NCBI RefSeq assembly: GCF_050908235.1
Contig: NZ_CP194340.1
DNA length: 64,000 nt
Reading direction: 5' to 3' (one strand)
Source: Pseudoramibacter alactolyticus
Lineage (GTDB): Bacteria > Bacillota > Clostridia > Eubacteriales > Eubacteriaceae
How positions within the stretch are numbered: the stretch's first letter is position 1; every line of letters starts with the position of its first letter. This document shows positions 25,902 to 34,755 of the stretch, piece by piece. The notes under the pieces were generated by a model that made no database searches, was not told where the DNA came from, and saw only the letters and a program-made list of their open reading frames with translations. The position numbers and the translations under genes were made by a program.

Positions 25902-26602
25902 TCAAGAGCAATTACGCCGTGGCGGAAGGGATCTATTTGATGGAGGTGGCCTGGGAGGGGACGATTCTCCCGGGGCAGTTTTTCATGGTGCGGGCCTGGG
26001 ATCGGGATCCGCTGCTGTCAAGGCCGATCTCCGTCCACGACTACGCCGCCGGCGTCGTGACCTTTCTCTATCAGGTGAAAGGGCGCGGCACCCAGATTCT
26101 GAGCCGGCTGGACCCGATGGCTTCCATCATGCTGGAAGGGCCCTTCGGCAACGGCTTTCCGAGAATCAGGGGGAATCTCTTGGCGGTGGGCGGCGGCATC
26201 GGCATTGCGCCGCTGCTCTGCGCCGTTCGGCAGTTCAAGGCGGCCCATAAGCACAAAAAGGCCCGGGTTTATCTGGGCTATTCCCGGGAGTCCTACCGGG
26301 TGGAAGCTTTCGACGCGGTGGCCGACGAGGTCGTGGTGAATATCGGGGGGATCATCACCGACAATGTGACGGCCAAGCGGGGGGAAACCGTGATCGCCTG
26401 CGGCCCCAATGTGATGATGCGGGCGCTTTGCGGGGTGGTGCCGGAGAAGTTCCCGGTGCACTTCTCCCTGGAGGAACGGATGGCCTGCGGCATGGGTGTC
26501 TGCCTCGGGTGCAGCATCCCGACCGCCTCGGGTAACCGCAGGGTTTGCCATGACGGGCCGGTGTTTGAACGCAGCGAAATCATTTGGGAGGGCATGGCAT
26601 GA
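25892..26602 (+). CDS. pyrK: Dihydroorotate dehydrogenase electron-transfer subunit
   Basis: A 236-residue FAD/2Fe-2S protein that passes electrons from PyrD to NAD+. The FAD-binding RPISVHDY and the NAD-binding GGGIGIAPLLCAV motifs precede a 2Fe-2S site with cysteines in CGMGVCLGC and a downstream RRVCHDG. Start ATG 25892 lies after AAGGAGG and overlaps pyrF by 10 bp. Together with PyrD it makes the class 1B heterotetramer. Confidence 0.96.
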   Translation: MAVIKSNYAVAEGIYLMEVAWEGTILPGQFFMVRAWDRDPLLSRPISVHDYAAGVVTFLYQVKGRGTQILSRLDPMASIMLEGPFGNGFPRIRGNLLAVGGGIGIAPLLCAVRQFKAAHKHKKARVYLGYSRESYRVEAFDAVADEVVVNIGGIITDNVTAKRGETVIACGPNVMMRALCGVVPEKFPVHFSLEERMACGMGVCLGCSIPTASGNRRVCHDGPVFERSEIIWEGMA

Positions 26603-27510
26603 GTGCGCGGTTAACGACCGATTTTGCCGGCATCACGTTCAAAAATCCGGTAGTGCCGGCCTCTGGCACCTTTGGCTTCGGTCGGGAATTCGAGCAGGTT
26701 TACGATCTTGAGCGCCTCGGCGGGCTGTGTACCAAAGGACTGACCATCGCGCCTAAACCGGGCAACACCGGCACCCGCATCTGGGAGACGCCGGCCGGCA
26801 TCATCAATTCCATCGGGCTGGAAAACCCCGGCGTGGATGCGTTTATCGTCAATGAATGGCCGCATCTTTCGGCACTGGACACGGTGACGGTGGTCAACGT
26901 CGGCGGTTCGGACGAAGCGAGCTACCTCGCCGCCATCGAAAAGCTCAACGATCTGCCGGTCGCGCTGATCGAGCTTAATATTTCCTGCCCCAACGTGAAA
27001 TGCGGGGGGATGGCCTTCGGCATGGATCCGGATCAGGCCGGGCGCATCACCGAAAAGGCGGCGGCGGCGAGCACCCATCCGATCATGGTCAAGCTCACGC
27101 CCAACGCTCCGGACATCGTGGCTGTGGCCCGGGCCTGTGAAGCGGCCGGCGCCGCGGGGCTCAGCCTGATCAACACGATTCAGGCCATGGCGGTGGACGT
27201 CGATGCGAAGAAAATTGTCTTCGATAATATTTATGCCGGGCTGTCGGGGCCGGCGGTCAAACCCATCGCCCTGCGCATAACCCACCAGGTGGTGAACGCG
27301 GTGCGCATTCCGGTGATGGCCATGGGCGGCATCGCCGACTGGCGCGACGCGCTGGAATTCATCATGGTCGGGGCGACCTGTGTGCAGGTGGGCACGATGA
27401 ATTTCGTGACGCCCACCACGGCAGTGGATATCGTCGACGGGCTGGAAGCATATTGCGAGGCCGAAGGGCTTGATAATATCGCGGAGGTTCGCGGCATTTT
27501 AAATCGATAA
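26599..27510 (+). CDS. pyrD: Dihydroorotate dehydrogenase, class 1B catalytic subunit
   Basis: A 303-residue FMN barrel oxidising dihydroorotate to orotate. Motifs include PVVPASGTFGFG, INSIGLENPG, IELNISCPNVKCGG with the catalytic cysteine, VKLTPNAPDIV and MAMGGIADWRDALEFIMVGA. It starts in the pyrK stop (ATGA). With pyrK this is the NAD+-dependent type, suited to anaerobes. It is the last pyrimidine gene of the operon; PfpI follows after 11 bp. Confidence 0.97.
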   Translation: MSARLTTDFAGITFKNPVVPASGTFGFGREFEQVYDLERLGGLCTKGLTIAPKPGNTGTRIWETPAGIINSIGLENPGVDAFIVNEWPHLSALDTVTVVNVGGSDEASYLAAIEKLNDLPVALIELNISCPNVKCGGMAFGMDPDQAGRITEKAAAASTHPIMVKLTPNAPDIVAVARACEAAGAAGLSLINTIQAMAVDVDAKKIVFDNIYAGLSGPAVKPIALRITHQVVNAVRIPVMAMGGIADWRDALEFIMVGATCVQVGTMNFVTPTTAVDIVDGLEAYCEAEGLDNIAEVRGILNR

Positions 27511-27521
27511 CGGAGAGAACC

Positions 27522-28034
27522 ATGAAAAAAATTATTGCGTTGATTTCAGAAGATTTTGAAGATCTGGAACTGTCTTATCCGGTGCTGCGGCTGCGGGAGG
27601 CCGGCTGTCTCGTGGATGTGGTCGGCGAAGAAAAAAACCGCGAGTATCACGGCAAATACGGAGTGCCCTTCATCTCGGATCTAAGCTTTGACGAAGTGGA
27701 TCCGGCGGATTATGACGGCATTTTGGTGCCGGGGGGCTGGGCGCCGGACAAGCTGCGCCGTTTTCCCGAAGTGCTCGAGATGGTGCGGGCGATCTTTGCT
27801 GCGGGCAAGCCCGTCGGTGAAATCTGCCACGCCGGATGGGTGCTTATTTCCGCGGGGATTCTCGAAGGCAAAACCGTCACCAGCACGCCGGGCATTAAAG
27901 ACGATATGGCCAATGCCGGCGCCACCTGGGTGAATACGCCTTCCGTGGTGGACGGCAATATTATTTCCGCAAGGCGTCCGCCGGATCTGCCGGCCTATAT
28001 GAAGGATTATCTGCGTGTGCTCTTTGCCGAATAA
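27522..28034 (+). CDS. DJ-1/PfpI family protein
   Basis: A 170-residue class I glutamine-amidotransferase-like fold. The nucleophile Cys sits in GEICHAGWVLISAG, and the conserved Glu of the elbow partner is in LISEDFEDLELSYP. The family includes PfpI proteases, YhbO/YajL-type deglycases and stress proteins, and no finer assignment is safe. It follows pyrD by 11 bp with its own GGAGAG site, so it may ride on the pyr transcript. Length is typical (about 170). Confidence 0.9.
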   Translation: MKKIIALISEDFEDLELSYPVLRLREAGCLVDVVGEEKNREYHGKYGVPFISDLSFDEVDPADYDGILVPGGWAPDKLRRFPEVLEMVRAIFAAGKPVGEICHAGWVLISAGILEGKTVTSTPGIKDDMANAGATWVNTPSVVDGNIISARRPPDLPAYMKDYLRVLFAE

Positions 28035-28076
28035 GGAAGCGGAGGCCGCGCGCGAAACATCAGAAGGGAGGCCGCG

Positions 28077-28795
28077 ATGAAAAAGTGGCTCTATCGGCTG
28101 GTGATGCTCATTTGCATCGGGGTGATGATTTACTCCGGTTATCAGCTGTTTAAAATTTACCGCAGCTATCACCAGGGGACGACCGCCTATCAGAAGACGG
28201 CGTCAACTTATACCAAAAAATCAGACAATACCAAGGTGCCCATCTCGGTGGATTTTGACGCGCTGAAAAAGCAGAACCCCGACGTGATCGGCTGGCTGTA
28301 CTGCAAGGACACGCCGATCAATTACCCGGTGGTCAAAGGCGCCGACAACAGTGAATACCTGCACAAGCTTTTTGACGGCACCCACAACGCGGCGGGCACC
28401 CTTTTTGCGGATTATCGCAGCAAGGGAGACTTTAGCGATCCCAACACCATCATTTACGGCCACGCGATGAAAAACGGCTCGATGTTTGGGATGCTCGCCC
28501 ACTATAAAAAAGGCGATTATTACAAGGCGCATCCTTTTATGTGGCTGCTCACGCCGAATGGCAACTATCGGCTGGATCTGATCGCAGGGTTCAGCACCGC
28601 GTCGGATAATATGATTTATTCGGCGATGGACAGCGGTCAGGTGCAGGCGGCGATTTATCAGGCCAAAAAAAATCCACCTTTGCGTCGACGGTGGACACCT
28701 CGCAGGTCACGCGCATCGTGACCCTGTCGACCTGTGCCTATGAATACGAGGAGGCGCGCTACGTGGTGCTGACAGTGCCGGTGCGGGTGGACTGA
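28077..28795 (+). pseudogene. Class B sortase with frameshift in an A8 tract
   Basis: The first 196 codons read as a sortase B: N-terminal anchor RLVMLICIGVMIYSGY, then DVIGWLYCKDTPINYPVVKG and the catalytic-His motif IIYGHAMKNGSMFG. At eight adenines (28665-28672) the frame breaks and ends at 28721 with a nonsense tail. In the -1 frame the sequence continues perfectly through the catalytic Cys in TLSTCAYEYEEARYVVL (Arg included) to a stop at 28793-28795. One extra A, or a ribosomal slip on the A-tract, restores the enzyme. It could be a true mutation, phase variation, programmed frameshifting or a sequencing error. Sortase B anchors surface proteins to peptidoglycan. Confidence 0.88.
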
Positions 28796-28814
28796 GGCGT
28801 TTTGAAACGATGAC

Positions 28815-28843
28815 GGCAGCGGCTTCCGGTCGCTGCCTTTTTT
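28815..28843 (+). terminator. Rho-independent terminator of the sortase gene
   Basis: GGCAGCG and CGCTGCC form a 7-bp stem followed by T6. It lies immediately before the IS200 left end. Confidence 0.85.
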
Positions 28844-28920
28844 GTATAAAAGAAAACCACGCGTTGGACGCGTGGTTCCGGAAACCTTAAAGGTATGAAC
28901 AGAAGAAGCCCTCCTGAGGT

Positions 28921-29028
28921 GTTCCACTTTGAATGCGGTCTGTCAGCTGCATAAAAAGGAATCCAAAGGAGGGCCCATTCATTATGGAAATGAATGATAT
29001 CAATAGTTTATCGCATTCAAAGTGGAAC
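28921..29028 (+). repeat. IS200 leader inverted repeat that can sequester tnpA translation start
   Basis: A 17-nt arm at 28921-28937 is perfectly complementary to 29012-29028 inside tnpA. The ribosome site AAAGGAGGG (28965-28973) and ATG 28984 lie in the enclosed loop. A smaller hairpin of CATTCATT and AATGAATG flanks the ATG. This matches the known translational repression of IS200 by leader structure. Confidence 0.75.
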
Positions 29029-29445
29029 TGTAAATACCATGTTGTGTTTGCCCCCAAATATCGGAGGATGATATTTTACCATGAGAAAAAGCGAGCAATA
29101 GGAGCGATATTGAGAAAGTTGTGCGAGTGGAAAGGGGTAAAAATCGTTGATGCAGAAATATGCCCTGATCATGTACACATGCTATTGGAGATCCCTCCAA
29201 AATATTCTGTATCCAAGTTTATGGGATACCTGAAAGGGAAAAGCAGCACAAAGTTGTATGAACAATTTGGGGAATTAAAATATAAGTACCGGAATAGAGA
29301 GTTCTGGTGCAAAGGATATTATGTGGATACAGTAGGAAAGAATGAGCAACGGATCAGTGAGTATATAACGAACCAATTGTCAGAAGACAAATTGGGCGAG
29401 CAACTGACAATGCCGGGGGCAAGTCCATTCAGAAGTAAAAAGTAA
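28984..29445 (+). CDS. tnpA: IS200-type transposase TnpA (HUH Y1)
   Basis: A 153-residue single-strand transposase. The HUH pair is in PDHVHMLLEIPP, and the catalytic tyrosine is in FWCKGYYVDTVGKN. WNCKYHVVFAPKYRRMIF is the classical N-terminus. It excises and inserts the element as single-stranded circles during replication. Its codon usage is more AT-rich than its neighbours, consistent with acquisition. Start ATG 28984 follows AAAGGAGGG. Translation is probably throttled by the leader hairpins. Confidence 0.95.
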   Translation: MEMNDINSLSHSKWNCKYHVVFAPKYRRMIFYHEKKRAIGAILRKLCEWKGVKIVDAEICPDHVHMLLEIPPKYSVSKFMGYLKGKSSTKLYEQFGELKYKYRNREFWCKGYYVDTVGKNEQRISEYITNQLSEDKLGEQLTMPGASPFRSKK

Positions 29446-29765
29446 CACAAGGCAAAGCGACTGACAGACTGTTTTACACGTTTATGTGTCCGCTAGGAGC
29501 AGAGGGCTTTGCCCGACTAATGACAACCACGCGTTGGACGCGTGGATGGGTTTTTGTGCCCTGCGGCGCAGGCGTTTTTGGCAGATGCCTGACCGTAACC
29601 GTGATTTTCGGAAGTTTGCGGCGTTTCTGCGGTCTTTGCAAACCGAATGCAATCGGCGGTTGCGGTAATTGTCGGTGAAAATTGATGGTCTGCAACGGCT
29701 GAAAATGCTATGCTAAGAGCAAATCAAATGGCGGCCGCCAAATAATAAGAACAGGAGAAATCAAA

Positions 29766-30737
29766 ATGATCTTAGCCGATAAAATTATTTATTTGCGGAA
29801 GCGGGCCGAATGGTCCCAGGAGGAATTGGCCGAGCAGATGGGCGTCAGCCGGCAGTCCATCTCGAAATGGGAGGGCGCTCAGTCCATCCCGGACATGAAC
29901 CGTTTGTTAAAATTGTCTCAGATTTTCGGCGTCAGCACCGACTTCTTATTAAAGGATGAGCTGGGACCGGAACAGCTGACCCCGTCGGTGGAAACCGATG
30001 CGCCGGAGGGCACGGTCACGGTGGACCTTGAGACCGCCGGGGCCTATTTGGATGCGCGGGAGCGCGTGGCGCCGAAAAGGGCGCTCGGGGTGATGCTTTG
30101 CATTTTATCGCCGGTGGCGCTGGTCGTACTGGAGGCGGCCAGCGAAGCCGGAAGCCTTTCGCTGAGCGGCGCGCGGGCGACGGCTGCGGGGCTGGTCGTT
30201 TTGATGCTTTTAGTTGCCGCAGCGGTGGCCATTTTTATTAAGATAGGCATGCACGACGAGCGGTATCATCAGCTCAGGCACAACCCGATCGAAACGGTTT
30301 ACGGTGTGATCGGTATGGTGCGCGAGCGGCGCGGGGCCTACGAAAGCACCCATACCCGCCGCATGATGACGGGGGTGAGCCTGTGTGTGTTGGCCTGTGT
30401 GCCGCTTTTTGCACTCGGGCTGATGAATCCGGACGATGCGTTCCTGAACGCGCTGGGCGTGGGATTTTTGCTTGTTATCGTGGCGATTGGGGTGTATTTG
30501 ATCGTCGAAACTTCGACCATCTGGGAGAGCTATCAGGTGTTGCTGGAGGAGCGGGATTATACGCGCCAGGCGAAGGCCTTCACCCAGAGAATCGGCGGCG
30601 TTTACTGGGGAATCATCACCGCGGCGTATCTGCTCGTCAGCTTTGTGAGCGGCCGCTGGGATATGACCTGGATCATCTGGCCGGTGGCGGGCGTGACCTA
30701 CGGGGCGATCGCAGAAATTGCCAAGCGGCGACGTTAA
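29766..30737 (+). CDS. XRE-family regulator with C-terminal membrane domain
   Basis: A 323-residue protein. Residues 5-60 form a Cro/C1 helix-turn-helix (WSQEELAEQMGVSRQSISKWEGAQSIPD). The rest contains about five hydrophobic helices in two blocks (about 105-165 and 205-315), separated by a polar stretch with ETVYGVIGMVRERR. It is therefore a membrane-tethered transcription regulator, possibly sensing envelope stress or an antimicrobial. Such regulators often adjoin transporter genes, but here it lies between an IS200 and an IS200 relic. AGGAG precedes ATG 29766. Base composition is native. Confidence 0.85.
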   Translation: MILADKIIYLRKRAEWSQEELAEQMGVSRQSISKWEGAQSIPDMNRLLKLSQIFGVSTDFLLKDELGPEQLTPSVETDAPEGTVTVDLETAGAYLDARERVAPKRALGVMLCILSPVALVVLEAASEAGSLSLSGARATAAGLVVLMLLVAAAVAIFIKIGMHDERYHQLRHNPIETVYGVIGMVRERRGAYESTHTRRMMTGVSLCVLACVPLFALGLMNPDDAFLNALGVGFLLVIVAIGVYLIVETSTIWESYQVLLEERDYTRQAKAFTQRIGGVYWGIITAAYLLVSFVSGRWDMTWIIWPVAGVTYGAIAEIAKRRR

Positions 30738-30743
30738 ATCGCC

Positions 30744-30965
30744 AAAAAACAACCGCGCGTTTGATGCGTGGTTGTTTTTTGATGGGCAAAGCCCTCTGAT
30801 CTCAGCAGGCAGCCAAACGTGCAATCACAATTTGTCGGCCGCTTTGCCTGTCCTGCTGTTTTTTACTTCTGAATGGACTGAATGGACTGGCCCCCGGAAT
30901 TGTCAGCCGTTCGTCCAATCGTTTTGCTTTCAACCGATAAGTTTATAAAAGGGGCGAACGGATTG
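30744..30965 (-). mobile_element. Decayed IS200 relic, inverted relative to the intact copy
   Basis: Read on the minus strand, this stretch matches the 3' end of the intact IS200: a tnpA tail (RLKAKRLDERLTIPGASPF, versus QLSEDKLGEQLTMPGASPF) with a 9-nt duplication, then the FRSKK end, then CAGAGGGCTTTGCCC and a right-end-like hairpin. The 5' part of tnpA is gone at about 30965, where the AT-rich island begins. Its hairpin with flanking A6/T6 tracts (30744-30780) now acts as the terminator of the XRE gene. Confidence 0.75.
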
Positions 30966-31037
30966 CAATCCTCCTAAATCATATATTGCGGTTTTTTATT
31001 TCTTCTTTCTTTTTATTTATCATTCAATGAAAAACCA

Positions 31038-32786
31038 CTAAGCTTTTCCATAACCATTCTCCTTTACCATCCACTTTTTTGCTCTTTCCTGAGTATTAAC
31101 CATTTCGTAATAATGTCCTTTTTTTGCATAAAGTTCATTATGTTTACCTTTCTCTTCAATTTTTCCATCATTTATAAGAATAATTTGGCTGGCATTTTTA
31201 ATGGTATTTAACCTATGTGCGATGACAAAAACTGTCTTTTCTTTCATCAGATTTTCTAAAGCACGGTTGATTTTTGCTTCATTATCAGGATCAAGAGAAG
31301 CAGTAGATTCATCTAACAAAAGAACCGGTGCATCTTTTAAAATAGCCCTTGCAATAGCAATTCTTTGTCGTTCACCGCCAGACAATGTATTTCCACCATC
31401 TTTTATTTCTGTTTCATATCCATCTTTCATCTTCAAAATAAATTCGTGGCAACAAGCTAATTTTGCGGCTTTATAAACTTCTTCTTTTGTTGCATCAGGT
31501 TTTCCAACCTTAATATTGTTATAGACACTATCCGTGAGCAGTACATTATCTTGAAAAACTTGACTAACATATTTAAGAAGAACATCCGGTTTAATAGATT
31601 TTATGTTTTTATCACCTATTAAAATTTCTCCACTATTAACATCCCAAAATCTTGCAATTAGATTAGCAATTGTAGTTTTTCCTCCACCGGAAGGACCAAT
31701 CAATGCCGTTGAAGTCCCTTCTTTTGCTTCAAAAGAAATATTGTTCAAAATCGTTTTATTTCCATCATAAGAGAAATTTACATTCTTAAATTGAACATCA
31801 AATTTTTTTAATTCAACTTCATTTTCAGCATAAGGCAATGGTTTTGTATCATAAGCTTTTTCAAGATTGTTCGCAGCCAATTTCAAATCCTTTAACAATC
31901 CATACGAGTGTTCAAATGCAATTAAAAGTGCAGATAATGCTAAACTCATCAACATGAATGCCACAAATTGTTTAGATTCTACTTGACCACCTATGAGCAA
32001 ATATCCCCCAATCATTAAAACAACAGGAAGTAAAAAATTTGCCGTAATAAAGTACATGCTTGTAGGCAAAGCCATTTTCTTTTCTGCCTTTACACTTGTC
32101 TTTCTAACATTTTCGAGAGTATCCATCATTCTTTCAAAATGGCTACTTGTCATATTAGCTGACTTAAATGCTTTCATTCCTTGGATGTACTCTAAAATAA
32201 TAGAAATCATCTTGGAATTTAAGGCTCTTTTTCTTGCTCCATATTTTTCTATCAGCATATTGCCCCACACCAACATAGGATATGCAATCAGTAAGATCGC
32301 ACACTCTAATAACGCAAGTTTCCAATTGATAAAAAATGTGCCTAATAAAATCATTAACGCCGTAACTGCCGTTTTAATAACCGATGGCAAAGTGTGCGTT
32401 ATAATCAACTCAAAACTACTTAAATCTTTTGTAAGTGTAGATAATAAATAACCACTACTGTTTTTTTGAAAATGACCAAGGCTTAAACTTCTATAATGAT
32501 TTGCTAAGTCCAAACGCATATCCCCACACATTTCAGCGCCTCTTGAAAAGCTCAAATAGTATGCGTGTCTATAAATCAGTATTCTTACAATCATGCTTAT
32601 AAAACATATTGCAGTGTATTCTACAATTAAATTTTTAGTTAAAGTATTTTGCAGTATATTTACAACAGTAAAATAAAGCATTAGATACAAAACAATACTT
32701 CCTATCGAATCAATGACCATAAGAAAAATCGGTAAATATAACTTTTTCTTTTTATCCTTTAGAAGTGTACGAATGATTTTAAGCAT
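31038..32786 (-). CDS. ABC exporter-fold ATPase/permease, second subunit (IrtB/YbtQ-like)
   Basis: A 582-residue half-transporter: six helices (about 1-310) then an ATPase with Walker A GPSGGGKTTIANL, signature LSGGERQRIAIARA and Walker B APVLLLDESTASLD. It pairs with the upstream gene, overlapping it by 8 bp. Pairs of fused exporter-fold ABC proteins next to an AraC regulator resemble siderophore importers (YbtPQ, IrtAB), but export of a peptide or lipid is also possible. GGAGG 9 nt before ATG 32786 sets the start. The gene is strongly AT-rich with AT-ending codons, clearly unlike flanking genes, so it was probably transferred. Confidence 0.88.
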   Translation of the reverse strand: MLKIIRTLLKDKKKKLYLPIFLMVIDSIGSIVLYLMLYFTVVNILQNTLTKNLIVEYTAICFISMIVRILIYRHAYYLSFSRGAEMCGDMRLDLANHYRSLSLGHFQKNSSGYLLSTLTKDLSSFELIITHTLPSVIKTAVTALMILLGTFFINWKLALLECAILLIAYPMLVWGNMLIEKYGARKRALNSKMISIILEYIQGMKAFKSANMTSSHFERMMDTLENVRKTSVKAEKKMALPTSMYFITANFLLPVVLMIGGYLLIGGQVESKQFVAFMLMSLALSALLIAFEHSYGLLKDLKLAANNLEKAYDTKPLPYAENEVELKKFDVQFKNVNFSYDGNKTILNNISFEAKEGTSTALIGPSGGGKTTIANLIARFWDVNSGEILIGDKNIKSIKPDVLLKYVSQVFQDNVLLTDSVYNNIKVGKPDATKEEVYKAAKLACCHEFILKMKDGYETEIKDGGNTLSGGERQRIAIARAILKDAPVLLLDESTASLDPDNEAKINRALENLMKEKTVFVIAHRLNTIKNASQIILINDGKIEEKGKHNELYAKKGHYYEMVNTQERAKKWMVKENGYGKA

Positions 32787-34545
32787 CTGCACAAGCCTCC
32801 TTTCCAAAATAATCTTTTGTATATGTGTTCCACATATTTTCATAAACACCCTTTCTTTCTAAAAGAGTTTTATGAGTTCCAATCTCTACGATTTTTCCAT
32901 CATTAAACACCACAATTTGATCTGCATTTTTAATGGTATGCAAACGATGAGCAATCATAATAATCGTTTTATTTTTCAATAAATTTTGTAGTGCCAACTG
33001 GATATGATACTCGTTTTCTATGTCTGAATATGAAGTAGCTTCATCGAAAATAATAATTGGAGAATCTTTAAGTATTGCTCTGGCAATTGATATTCTTTGT
33101 TGCTGACCGCCAGACAATTTCACGCCCTGATCTCCGATTCTTGTATGATAACCATTTGGCAAACTCATAATAAACTCATGAATTTGTGCTGCTTTTGCGG
33201 CTTCAATAATCTTATTTTCATCTGCCTTGACACCCATGCGTATATTTTCATAAAGAGTATCTTCTAAAAGAAATACATCTTGAAAAACAAAAGATGTAAT
33301 ATCCATCAAATTTTCTATTTTCAATTCATTGATAGGCGTATTATTGATTTTAATCACACCACTTGTTACATCCCAATACCTTCCAATCAATTGTGCTGCT
33401 GTTGTTTTACCAGCTCCCGAAGAACCGACAAAAGCATTTATAGTATTCGGCTTTAACAACAAGTTAATATGTGCCAATGCCTTGTTTTTTGTTTCTTCAC
33501 CGTCATAACTGAAAGTAACATCTTCAAAATCTATCTCAAGAGGAACATTTCTATTTATTACTTTTGTTCCTTCTTTCAATTCATTCATATCCATTATTTT
33601 TTTTATGTTATCCAATCCGCTTCCAAGCTCCATAGATTGCATAAAAATGGTTACCATATTCAAGAACGAAACATAAAAACACATCGTAAGCATTATAAAT
33701 AACAGATATGAAGTTGCTGATAATGAATTTTTTAAGAAGAAATATCCTCCAAATGGCAACGTAAATAAGATTGCTGAATCTAACACTACTAAAGTTATTG
33801 ACAGAGGATAACAAGAACTCATGCACATTTTTTTCCAACAAGAAATATAAGCATTCAACGAATTTTTGTATTGCTCAAATTTTTCTGCGGTTAAATGATA
33901 CATTTTAATCACCGGCATTGCTTTTATAAATTCATTTGATGAAGCATTTAAGTCGGCAATATCTTTTGATAGTTCCACTGACATATCAGGATACTTTTTC
34001 ATCAACATCATCGGAATCCCCAATCCCAAAACCATAGGGATTAACATAACAAGCGCCATCATCCAATTTAATTTCAACATAAAAATAAACATGATAACCG
34101 GAACTACTGCAACCTGTGCTAATTCTAAAGTGCTATGAGCTAAAAAGTTTTCAACTCTATCTACATCATCAAATAATAATGTTTTAATCTCTCCGGGTGC
34201 ATGTTCTTGGAAAAAGCCTAAATTAAATTTTGAAATATGATTTACGACTTTTAACTTAATCTTGTGTATCGTATTAAATGCTGCGGTATGAGATAAAATA
34301 CCCGCAGAAGACATTAGTATCGCTTGCAAAATTGCACTCACGATTCCTATACCTGCCCAAATTAAAATTTCTTTATACGAAATGTTGTTTTGAAATATCA
34401 TTAGCAAGATCTTATATACTACAAAATATGGCACTAATGATAAAGCCGCAGAAATGACAGATAAAAGCATTCCTAAATGAAGTTTTTTTCTCTCATCTTT
34501 TGCTAATTGAAATACATAGGATATTCCTGTTTTCTTTTTTTCCAT
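32779..34545 (-). CDS. ABC exporter-fold ATPase/permease, first subunit (IrtA/YbtP-like)
   Basis: A 588-residue half-transporter with six membrane helices and an ATPase containing Walker A GSSGAGKTTAAQL, signature KLSGGQQQRISIARA and Walker B IIIFDEATSYSD (the D-loop differs from the usual SALD). Expected to heterodimerise with the product of the following gene. The ATG at 34545 lies 13 nt after AAAGGAG; the in-frame TTG at 34557 is too close to it. The gene heads an AT-rich two-gene operon divergent from the AraC gene. The substrate is unknown; a ferric siderophore is suggested by the gene trio (inference). Confidence 0.88.
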   Translation of the reverse strand: MEKKKTGISYVFQLAKDERKKLHLGMLLSVISAALSLVPYFVVYKILLMIFQNNISYKEILIWAGIGIVSAILQAILMSSAGILSHTAAFNTIHKIKLKVVNHISKFNLGFFQEHAPGEIKTLLFDDVDRVENFLAHSTLELAQVAVVPVIMFIFMLKLNWMMALVMLIPMVLGLGIPMMLMKKYPDMSVELSKDIADLNASSNEFIKAMPVIKMYHLTAEKFEQYKNSLNAYISCWKKMCMSSCYPLSITLVVLDSAILFTLPFGGYFFLKNSLSATSYLLFIMLTMCFYVSFLNMVTIFMQSMELGSGLDNIKKIMDMNELKEGTKVINRNVPLEIDFEDVTFSYDGEETKNKALAHINLLLKPNTINAFVGSSGAGKTTAAQLIGRYWDVTSGVIKINNTPINELKIENLMDITSFVFQDVFLLEDTLYENIRMGVKADENKIIEAAKAAQIHEFIMSLPNGYHTRIGDQGVKLSGGQQQRISIARAILKDSPIIIFDEATSYSDIENEYHIQLALQNLLKNKTIIMIAHRLHTIKNADQIVVFNDGKIVEIGTHKTLLERKGVYENMWNTYTKDYFGKEACADA

Positions 34546-34595
34546 CGATTTCTTCAATCTCCTTTCTGATCTATTAGCCTTTACTAACTGATTTT

Positions 34596-34623
34596 ATTAT
34601 AAAGCTATCTTTTTATAATTCAA
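34596..34623 (-). promoter_or_regulatory. Promoter of the ABC operon
   Basis: On the minus strand TTGAAT, a 16-nt spacer and TATAAT, 51 bp before the ATG. Confidence 0.6.
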
Positions 34624-34656
34624 ATTAAGCATATAAATTTCATTTTTTAAAACAAC

Positions 34657-34672
34657 CATTGTATTTACAATG
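34657..34672. promoter_or_regulatory. Palindrome between divergent promoters, candidate operator
   Basis: CATTGTA-TT-TACAATG is a perfect 7-2-7 palindrome midway between the ABC and araC promoters, well placed for joint regulation. Which protein binds is unknown. Confidence 0.5.
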
Positions 34673-34691
34673 ATTTTCTTTATTTTATGAT

Positions 34692-34719
34692 TTGCTTTTT
34701 TATAAATTTGTGATATAAT
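34692..34719 (+). promoter_or_regulatory. Promoter of the AraC-type regulator
   Basis: TTGCTT, a 16-nt spacer and TATAAT, 37 bp before the ATG. Confidence 0.65.
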
Positions 34720-34755
34720 TAAATAAAATTGAGATATATAGGAGGTGGATAAATA

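Larger units (their letters stand above)
28855..29546 (+). mobile_element. IS200-type insertion sequence (IS200/IS605 family)
   Basis: An element of about 0.7 kb with a single tnpA. Identical subterminal hairpins, CCACGCG-TTGGA-CGCGTGG, occur at both ends (28857-28875 and 29527-29545) in the same orientation, as expected for left and right ends of this HUH-transposase family. No inverted terminal repeats or target duplication are expected. The exact ends may lie a few bases outside the given limits. The element looks intact. Confidence 0.82.

Noticed and set aside
29484..29695. Short frames on both strands between IS200 and the XRE gene
   Set aside because: No ribosome sites, no codon bias, and overlap with the IS200 right end.
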